From: Clostridia bacterium | Lineage (GTDB): Bacteria; Bacillota_A; Clostridia; Christensenellales; Aristaeellaceae | Length of the DNA stretch: 11,591 nucleotides | Assembly: GCA_017620455.1 (NCBI GenBank) | Contig: JAFZQK010000045.1 | Coordinates: 1-11,591 of the forward strand | Direction: 5' to 3' | Notes under the pieces: generated by a model | Told to the model about the DNA's origin: nothing | The model's database searches: none | The model's input: only the letters and a program-made list of their open reading frames with translations | Position numbers and translations under genes: made by a program | Part shown: positions 6,645 through 11,591 of the stretch, in pieces | How the letters are laid out: each line of letters opens with the position of its first letter | Numbering within the stretch: position 1 is the first letter of the stretch

Positions 6645-6653
6645 TGATACAAT
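6645..6653 (+). promoter_or_regulatory. Extended -10 promoter candidate for the secreted-protein pair
   Basis: TGATACAAT at 6645-6653 is an extended -10 element (TG, one base, TACAAT). No good -35 lies 16-18 bp upstream (AATTTC at 6625-6630), as is tolerated with extended -10 promoters. The start would fall near 6660, about 47 nt before the ATG at 6707. The AT-rich stretch 6606-6630 upstream could help as an UP-like element. Confidence 0.5.
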
Positions 6654-6706
6654 ATCCTTGCTTGAAAAAGCAGCCAACCGTGAGGAATCAGGAGGTTTGA
6701 ATCAAC

Positions 6707-8779
6707 ATGATCAGAAAAACGATGGCTTTGATCGTTTCCGTGCTGCTGATCTGCAGCCTTTGCCTGACCGGCCTGGCCGAAGGGAATCGGCCCCCCGCCA
6801 TGCCCGACGGCTTCGCGCCTTCCGAAGGCGGCTCCGGCGGGACGCCCCCGTCCGGCGATTTCGGGCCCTCCGAGGGCGGCCCGGGCGGCTTCCCCGAAGG
6901 CATGACCCCGCCGGAGGGCTTTTCTCCCTCCGAGGGCGGCGCCGGCGGCTTTCCCGAGGGCATGACCCCGCCGGAGGGCGGCTTCCCCGGGGGCATGGAC
7001 TTTGGCGGCGGCCAGAAAGCGGAGGGGCAGATCGGCTCCTGGTCCATGGGCGAGGAGAACGACTATGCCTACGACGCCGCGCTGTACGTGACGGCGGAAG
7101 GCGTGGACGATGCGAAATCCAACATGGGCCGCGCGTCCTCCGGCAGCTTTGACGACCGCGTCGCCTCCGATCTGGTGCTCAGCGACGGCGCGTCCGGGCA
7201 CAACGGCATCATCGTGACGGACGCGGATTACACCGTTTCCGGCGCGAAAATCGAGCTGCTCACCGACGCCGACGGCACGGATACCTGCGATTTTTCCGGC
7301 AAAGGCACCGCCGTGGCGGTCTTCGGCAAGGACGCCCATGTGACGTTGGAAAATTCGGATGTGCATACTTCCGGCGTGGCCGCCATGCCCATTTTTGCGG
7401 ACGGCGGGGCCGTGCTTACGGTGATCGGCTCCCGTCTGCAATCCGATGGCGGCACGCTGCATAAGGATTACCTCAACACGCCGGACCAGAAGCTGATGGT
7501 GGCCCCGCCCTGGATCCTGGGCATCATGGGCACCTCCCGGTGCCTGAACCTGATGGGCAACGGCACCACCGTCAACGTCCTGGATTCCGAAACCTCCGCC
7601 GGAGCCTGGGCCGTATTGTCCACCGACGCGGGCACCGATATGTATCTGAACGTATACAACAGCAGCCTTACGCTGAACAACGCCGACGAAAGCCTGCATC
7701 CCCTCCAGGCGGAGGGCGGCCAGATCACCCAAACGCTGGATAATCCCTATACGGAAAACTACGGCAGCGGCTACGGCTCCTTCGTCATCGGCAGCGCCGT
7801 GGAGACCTTCGCCGGGGCGGACATCCGGGTGGGCACCTACGCCACCATCTTTACCGGCGGCCAGGCCACTTATACCGCGCTGGAGGAGGGGAAAACCTAC
7901 GAGCTGAAGAACAGCGCCGGGGAAACCACCGCCGTGTATGAAGCGAAGGCGGACAAAACGACGCAGATCCATTCGGACACCTTCGGCTTCATGGCGCATC
8001 AGAACCGGAACCAGATCACCATTGAAAAGGGCACCAAGGTGGAAAGCGGCTTTGCCACCTTCCTGATCAAGACGGGCTATTCCAATCAGGCCACCGCCGC
8101 CGTGATCGACGGCGCGGAAATCGCAAACGGCGGCGTGCTGATCCAGGTGATGGACAACGACGACGCCACCAACGGCGGCATGATGGCGGCGGACGACCCG
8201 GCCAACACCAACGGCGGCATACAGAATTTCAAGCCCGTCCACACCGAGGATGCCGGATTCAATACCGCCGCTGCCTCCGCGGGCAGCGACGTGCAGACCT
8301 TTGCTTTCACCAACGGAACCTACAGCGGCAATATCTACAACGCTTCCGGCTCGGACGGCCTGAACGGCAGCGCCCTGCAGGTCACTTTCGGCGCGGGCGC
8401 GGATTATTCCGGGGCCGTGGCGTCCACCGCCGCCGTCCACGTGACCTACGACGGTTCCGTGCAGATCCGGGAAAACGGCGGCTTCGCCTTCGACGACGCC
8501 GACGCAGCCGCGGCGTTCGCGGCGCAGTACCAGAATACGTCCTTCACCATCAACGAGTATTTTTCCATCGGCCAGGTGGCTAATCTGGTGAACGATAACG
8601 GCGCGAATCCCGTCCGCGTCACGCTGACTGACGGCGCTGTGTGGCATGTGACGGGCACCTCCCTGATCGCGGCCCTGACCCTCGAGGGGGACGCGCAGGT
8701 GATCGTTCCCGAGGGCGTGACCCTGACGGTGAACGGCACGGAATACACCGGCTGCACCCTGACGGCGGACACGCTGTAA
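6707..8779 (+). CDS. Secreted beta-helix-like surface protein with N-terminal Pro/Gly/Glu/Met repeat (function unknown)
   Basis: 690 residues. A signal peptide (IRK charge, hydrophobic core, predicted cleavage after GLA, A24/E25) precedes a low-complexity stretch at about 27-102 rich in Gly, Pro, Glu, Met and Phe. This contains two near-identical copies of an 18-residue unit, PSEGGxGGFPEGMTPPEG, at 54-71 and 74-91. From about 120 to the end are short alternating strands rich in Asn, Gly, Thr, Asp and Val with recurring TV/LT/NG turns, as in parallel beta-helix adhesins or polysaccharide-active proteins. The last 49 residues (DGAVWHVTGTS ... VPEGVTLTVNG) look like a beta-helix C-terminal cap. 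I see no LPXTG signal, transmembrane tail, SLH or catalytic motif, so release or non-covalent wall binding is likely. The ATG has AGGAGG at 6690-6695, 11 nt upstream. It is first of two genes sharing a promoter; the next starts 21 bp after its stop. No specific enzyme family is recognised. Confidence 0.82.
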   Translation: MIRKTMALIVSVLLICSLCLTGLAEGNRPPAMPDGFAPSEGGSGGTPPSGDFGPSEGGPGGFPEGMTPPEGFSPSEGGAGGFPEGMTPPEGGFPGGMDFGGGQKAEGQIGSWSMGEENDYAYDAALYVTAEGVDDAKSNMGRASSGSFDDRVASDLVLSDGASGHNGIIVTDADYTVSGAKIELLTDADGTDTCDFSGKGTAVAVFGKDAHVTLENSDVHTSGVAAMPIFADGGAVLTVIGSRLQSDGGTLHKDYLNTPDQKLMVAPPWILGIMGTSRCLNLMGNGTTVNVLDSETSAGAWAVLSTDAGTDMYLNVYNSSLTLNNADESLHPLQAEGGQITQTLDNPYTENYGSGYGSFVIGSAVETFAGADIRVGTYATIFTGGQATYTALEEGKTYELKNSAGETTAVYEAKADKTTQIHSDTFGFMAHQNRNQITIEKGTKVESGFATFLIKTGYSNQATAAVIDGAEIANGGVLIQVMDNDDATNGGMMAADDPANTNGGIQNFKPVHTEDAGFNTAAASAGSDVQTFAFTNGTYSGNIYNASGSDGLNGSALQVTFGAGADYSGAVASTAAVHVTYDGSVQIRENGGFAFDDADAAAAFAAQYQNTSFTINEYFSIGQVANLVNDNGANPVRVTLTDGAVWHVTGTSLIAALTLEGDAQVIVPEGVTLTVNGTEYTGCTLTADTL
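6866..6979 (+). repeat. In-gene direct repeat, two copies with a 60-bp period
   Basis: Two near-identical coding units encode PSEGGPGGFPEGMTPPEG (residues 54-71) and PSEGGAGGFPEGMTPPEG (74-91). DNA differences are few and mostly silent, pointing to a recent in-frame duplication. It probably forms a flexible linker between the signal peptide and the folded body. Confidence 0.8.
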
Positions 8780-8800
8780 AAATAGCGGGAGGGAAAAACC

Positions 8801-10381
8801 ATGCTGAAAAAAATCATGTCGCTTATGTGCGCGGCGGCGGTGATCCTGTCCGTGGGGACGTGCGCCCTGGCGGAGCGTCCGGCGCCCGGGGTGACCGAGG
8901 GCGAACGGTATGTGAGCGATCACCTGCCCGGGGCGTCCGCTCTGTACGTTTCCGGGGAGCAGATGACGCTGGAAAAAGCGTATTTCTACGGTGCGGGCTA
9001 CGCCGGCGATCAGGAGATCACGGACCAGATCCCCAATCAGTACGGCCTGTGCGCCGTGGTGCTGGCTGCGGGCCAGGGGACGGAAGTGACCCTCAATCAG
9101 CCTACGGTAGTCTCTGATCCGGAAAGCTACGCCAACGGCGTTTTTGCGGCCGCCATGGCCCACGTCACGGTAAACGGCGGCACCATCGACACGGACAATT
9201 CCTCCGGCCACGGCATCGACGCCACCTACATGGGCCATGTATACGCTTATGACACCGTGATCCGCACCCGGGGCGAAACCTCCGGCGCCTTGGCTACCGA
9301 TTTCGGCGGCGGCTTCATTCACGGCGAGCGCCTGAACTGCTCCACAGAGGGCGGCAGCTCCCCGGGCATCTTCTGCGCGGGCTCCACGGTGATTTATCTG
9401 AAGGACTCCGTATTCACCACCGCGAAGGCCACCGGCATCGTGGTGGCCCATGATCACGCGGCGGTGGTGCTGGATCACTGCGAGGTGAATGCCGCCGGAA
9501 CGGCGGTGGGCGGCCTGCAGGCCCTGCCCAGCGCGGCGGCCTCGGACGGCAGCGTATTTTATGCCTTCGGCGGCAGCCTTTCCAGCGCAACGGGGGCCGT
9601 GATCGGCGAATCCGGCGGCCGCACGGCGGTGAACCTGATCGGCGTGGAATGTACGGCGGGCGGGGATACCGCGATATCCGCTTCCGGGCGCAGCGCCGGC
9701 ATCCTGACGGTGAACCTGTGGGATACGGAGCTGATCGGAAACATCGAGTGCGCCGAGGACTGCTCCGTGACCGTGAACCTGTATGCGGGAAGCTGCCTGG
9801 AGGGCGAAGTGACCGGCGGCGGGCAGGTGGAGATCAACGTGTTTGACGGCGGGGAATACCTGGGCTCCTTCGACGCGAAGCAGAGCGGAGCGGGGGAAGC
9901 AGCGCCGGTCCTGGGCAGCTTTGACGATTATCTCATCAGCTGCTGGGCTTCCGGGTCCTCCGTGTGGACGGAAAGCCGGGCGCGGAATTATACGGAAAAC
10001 GTGGAGCCCCAGATCCTGCAGTCTTCCGCTTCCTGCCACGTCGCCGAAGGCGCGGCGGCAAAGCCCTACGATCCGGAAAGCTACAATCCCTCCGAAACGG
10101 GCGTGGACCTGAAATTGCTGAACGTGGGCGGCGCCCATGGCTTTACCGTGGACGAGATTTTCGGCCCTTCCAGCGGGAAACCGTCCGGAATGCCGGAAGG
10201 GATGCCCGAAGGCTGGTCCGGAGAGAAACCGGAAGGGATGCCCGAAGGCTGGCCCGGAGAAAGGCCGGAGGGAATGCCGGAAGGAATGCCCGGAGGCAGG
10301 CCGGAGGGGATGCCGGAAGGAATGCCCGGAGGCAGGCCGGAAGGAAAGCCTGAAACCCCCGGAAAACGCCCCGGAGAATGA
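8801..10381 (+). CDS. Secreted beta-helix-like surface protein with C-terminal GMPEG repeat (function unknown)
   Basis: 526 residues. The signal peptide (LKK, hydrophobic core, predicted cleavage after ALA, A24/E25) gives a mature N-terminus ERPAPG, like the EGNRPP of the upstream protein. Residues about 45-370 are short beta-strand repeats with turns such as VTVNGGTIDTDNSSGHGIDA, VIYLKDS, VVLDHCEV, VNLWDTEL and VNLYAGS, typical of a right-handed parallel beta-helix. A distinct segment at about 370-454 links to a tail (455-526) of Gly, Pro, Met, Glu and Arg containing four 12-residue repeats. No sortase motif, transmembrane tail or catalytic signature is seen. GGGAGGG (8787-8793) lies 7 nt before the ATG, and the gap to the upstream gene is 21 bp, so the two are very likely co-transcribed. 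Binding a polysaccharide or wall component is possible, but no specific function can be assigned. Confidence 0.82.
   Translation: MLKKIMSLMCAAAVILSVGTCALAERPAPGVTEGERYVSDHLPGASALYVSGEQMTLEKAYFYGAGYAGDQEITDQIPNQYGLCAVVLAAGQGTEVTLNQPTVVSDPESYANGVFAAAMAHVTVNGGTIDTDNSSGHGIDATYMGHVYAYDTVIRTRGETSGALATDFGGGFIHGERLNCSTEGGSSPGIFCAGSTVIYLKDSVFTTAKATGIVVAHDHAAVVLDHCEVNAAGTAVGGLQALPSAAASDGSVFYAFGGSLSSATGAVIGESGGRTAVNLIGVECTAGGDTAISASGRSAGILTVNLWDTELIGNIECAEDCSVTVNLYAGSCLEGEVTGGGQVEINVFDGGEYLGSFDAKQSGAGEAAPVLGSFDDYLISCWASGSSVWTESRARNYTENVEPQILQSSASCHVAEGAAAKPYDPESYNPSETGVDLKLLNVGGAHGFTVDEIFGPSSGKPSGMPEGMPEGWSGEKPEGMPEGWPGERPEGMPEGMPGGRPEGMPEGMPGGRPEGKPETPGKRPGE
10199..10342 (+). repeat. In-gene tandem repeat, four copies of 36 bp encoding GMPEG[WM][SP]G[EG][KR]PE
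   Basis: Residues 467-514 are four consecutive 12-residue units: GMPEGWSGEKPE, GMPEGWPGERPE, GMPEGMPGGRPE and GMPEGMPGGRPE. Partial units flank them (GMPE before, GK after). The last two are identical in protein sequence, so copy number probably varies among strains by slippage or recombination. Evenly spaced Glu and Arg/Lys with Pro and Gly suggest an extended, zwitterionic wall-spanning or wall-binding tail. Confidence 0.9.
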
Positions 10382-10468
10382 TGCCGCCGGCCCCGGCCGG
10401 CGCGCCGGGATGCGGGACGGATCAACATCGGGAAGTATCTCCCCGGCAAAAAGAAATCCTATAAAAAT

Positions 10469-10513
10469 CGGCCTGGAAATCCCGCCGGATCGGTGGAATT
10501 TCCAGGCCGTTTT
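10469..10513 (+). terminator. Intrinsic terminator after the secreted-protein pair
   Basis: A perfect 12-bp stem, CGGCCTGGAAAT (10469-10480) and ATTTCCAGGCCG (10498-10509). The 17-nt loop can itself pair (CCGCC with GGTGG), and TTTT follows at 10510-10513. It starts 87 bp after the last stop codon. A further small palindrome, TCATTGG-AG-CCAATGA, overlaps its end (10513-10528). Confidence 0.8.
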
Positions 10514-10584
10514 CATTGGAGCCAATGAGAATCCAGGAATCTGTTCAGGGTAGACAGAAAACCGTGCCCATTGCGCGCCCAACC

Positions 10585-10685
10585 CGTAGGGGCGGATATC
10601 ATCCGCCCGCCGTGACATGCTGCTTTCCGCCGTTTTTCCGGCGTTTGCGCACCGTTTTTTCGGGCGGATGATATCCGCCCCTACG
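10585..10685. repeat. 101-bp MITE-like structure with perfect 25-bp inverted ends
   Basis: The 25 bp at 10585-10609 are the exact reverse complement of the 25 bp at 10661-10685. Each arm has a core GGGCGGATGATATCCGCCC (19 bp, itself an 8-bp stem with a 3-nt loop) next to CTACG at the outer edge. The 51-bp interior holds a small hairpin (CGCCG-TTTTTC-CGGCG region, 10629-10645) and a T-run before the right arm. No transposase and no clear target-site duplication is visible. It could be a mobile palindromic unit (REP or MITE type) or a bidirectional terminator between convergent genes. Confidence 0.65.
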
Positions 10686-10837
10686 GTGGATGAGACCACG
10701 GGCGGATGATATCCGCCCCTACGATGGACGAGACCACGGGCGGATGATATCCGCCCCTACGATGGACGAGACCACGGGCGGATAATATCCGCCCCTACGA
10801 AGGACAAGACCACGGGCGGATGATATCCGCCCCTACG
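10661..10837. repeat. Tandem array of five palindromic units, exact 38-bp period
   Basis: Five direct copies of a 25-bp palindromic unit start at 10661, 10699, 10737, 10775 and 10813. The spacers are always 13 bp and nearly identical (GTGGATGAGACCA, ATGGACGAGACCA twice, AAGGACAAGACCA). Copy 4 has one change (GATAATATCC for GATGATATCC); the other 25-mers are identical. The unit of amplification is therefore the 38-bp repeat, matching the right end of the inverted-repeat structure at 10585-10685. It lies between two convergent transcription units. Confidence 0.92.
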
Positions 10838-10884
10838 GCGGAACGATCCCGTTTTGAAACGGCCCTGCCCTCAGGCGGTTCAGG

Positions 10885-11591
10885 TCATTCCTCTCCCGAG
10901 GTGAACTGGGAAGGGGTTTTGCCGGTGTACTGGTGGAACACTTTGGTGAAATAGCTGCTGTCGTCGTAGCCCACGCAGGCGGCCACGTCCCGCAGCAGCA
11001 GATCGGGCTTTTCCTTGAGCAGCTTCATGGCCGCTTCCATGCGGCAGCGGGTGAGGAAGGCGTTGAAGGTGGTGGAGCTGTATTTGCGGAACAGGCGGCT
11101 CAGGTACGTCTGGGAAATGCCGATCTCGTCGCACACGCTCTGCATGCTCAGGGGCTGGGCGTAGTTTTCCTGAATGTACTCCACGGCGTAATCGTACAGC
11201 TCCTGGGTAGACATTTTCCGGTCCCGGACGGTGCCGTTATCGAACAGAAGGGCGTACAGGCCGGACATGAGATCGCCGTAGGAGCCGGCGCAGCGGATGA
11301 TGCCGTTGAAATCCGTCAGCGTTTCTTCCAATTGGCTGCCCACCGGGGGATAGGAGGACGCCGTCTGATGGATGATCTGCCGCCCCATGTGCCATACCTG
11401 GCGCTGGGGCATCTGCTCCTTTTCCCAGGCGGCGGCCAGGGAGAAGAAGTAATCCTTGATCATGCGGTATTTGGTCGTGCTGATGAAATAGGAAAGCTGC
11501 TTTAAGTCCGCCGCAGGCAGGCGGATGCGGTCCTCCGTGGGGGAGCCGCCGGCAAACTGGATGATCTGGTGTTTGCCGATCACGGTTTTCC
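10885..11591 (-). CDS. AraC-family transcriptional regulator, possibly YesN-like response regulator (5' end outside window)
   Basis: The minus-strand frame is open to the right edge; two codons (K, T) precede the GTG at 11583 with no stop, so the N-terminus is probably missing. The stop is TGA at 10887-10885. The last 100 or so residues form the two-helix-turn-helix AraC/XylS DNA-binding domain: LSMQSVCDEIGISQTYLSRL (145-164, counted from the GTG) and DVAACVGYDDSSYFTKVFHQ (199-218), followed by the family-typical YTGKTPSQF. The preceding 130 residues are mainly helical with no recognised ligand domain, resembling the middle region of YesN-type regulators that work with a sensor kinase, often controlling sugar uptake. 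The gene converges on the secreted-protein unit and is separated by the palindromic array, so direct control of that unit is not shown. Its targets are unknown. Confidence 0.87.
   Translation of the reverse strand, partial: KTVIGKHQIIQFAGGSPTEDRIRLPAADLKQLSYFISTTKYRMIKDYFFSLAAAWEKEQMPQRQVWHMGRQIIHQTASSYPPVGSQLEETLTDFNGIIRCAGSYGDLMSGLYALLFDNGTVRDRKMSTQELYDYAVEYIQENYAQPLSMQSVCDEIGISQTYLSRLFRKYSSTTFNAFLTRCRMEAAMKLLKEKPDLLLRDVAACVGYDDSSYFTKVFHQYTGKTPSQFTSGEE

Larger units (their letters stand above)
10382..10884. other. 503-bp intergenic region between convergent genes
   Basis: No credible gene. It holds, in order, a GC-only inverted repeat GCCGGCC-CC-GGCCGGC (10386-10401), the terminator at 10469-10513, about 70 bp of unremarkable sequence, the inverted-end structure and tandem array (10585-10837), and 47 bp up to the stop of the minus-strand regulator. 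The palindromic array may also end transcription from the regulator side. Confidence 0.8.

Noticed and set aside
6707..6790. Lipoprotein signal in the first secreted protein (Cys at residues 16 and 19)
   Set aside because: The residues before each Cys (LLI, CSL) do not fit a lipobox, and a good signal peptidase I site (GLA/E) lies after residue 24.
10386..10401. GC-only inverted repeat after the last secreted-protein gene as a terminator
   Set aside because: The loop is only 2 nt and no T-run follows; the structure at 10469-10513 is a far better terminator.
6614..10699. A 1361-codon open frame on the minus strand across both secreted-protein genes
   Set aside because: It is the antisense shadow of two GC-rich genes with clear signal peptides, Shine-Dalgarno sites and repeats on the plus strand. 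Its product is low-complexity with no recognisable domain, and it runs through the terminator and palindromes.
10661..10837. CRISPR array
   Set aside because: Spacers are only 13 bp and nearly identical to one another, the repeat is a strong palindrome of 25 bp, and no cas gene is in the window. It is a 38-bp tandem repeat.

Overview
The window looks like a chromosomal segment of a GC-rich Gram-positive gut-type bacterium, probably a Clostridia-class Bacillota. This rests on strong purine Shine-Dalgarno sites (AGGAGG-like), a MsmK/UgpC-type sugar ABC ATPase, a dlt-like acylation operon, a YesN-like AraC regulator, secreted Pro/Gly/Met-rich beta-helix proteins and dense GC-rich intergenic palindromes. 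The lineage is inferred; no rRNA or other marker gene is present.

Layout. (1) Positions 1-571 hold the C-terminal half of a carbohydrate ABC-transporter ATPase. (2) A sigma-A-like promoter (605-633) sits inside a nested inverted repeat (578-658) and starts a tightly packed five-gene plus-strand operon (681-6521): acyl carrier protein, DltA-like ligase, MBOAT acyltransferase, membrane-anchored SGNH/DltD-like protein, and a second, paralogous ligase. Two tandem intrinsic terminators (6524-6601) close it. (3) An extended -10 promoter precedes two adjacent secreted proteins (6707-8779 and 8801-10381). Both have signal peptides, predicted beta-helix bodies and PEGM-type low-complexity segments, N-terminal in the first and C-terminal in the second. 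A terminator follows at 10469-10513. (4) A 503-bp intergenic region (10382-10884) carries a 101-bp structure with perfect 25-bp inverted ends, whose right end is repeated as a 38-bp-period tandem array. (5) A convergent AraC-type regulator (10885 to the right edge, minus strand) is cut by the window end.

How the genes may work together. The operon contains every activity of a D-alanylation (Dlt) pathway: ligase 1 activates an amino acid and loads it on Ser34 of the carrier protein, the MBOAT protein moves the acyl group across the membrane, and the SGNH protein handles transfer to (or removal from) an extracellular polymer. It differs from classical dltXABCD in gene order (C-A-B-D'-A') and in having a second ligase. 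Ligase 1 keeps the two residues I recall as important for D-alanine binding in DltA (Asp and Cys, here D201 and C273). Ligase 2 aligns without gaps through this region but has Ala206 and Ser278 there. This suggests one machine handling two different acyl substrates, or a second product line, and is the most interesting feature of the window. The acceptor polymer is unknown. A link between the operon and the two secreted proteins is only positional.
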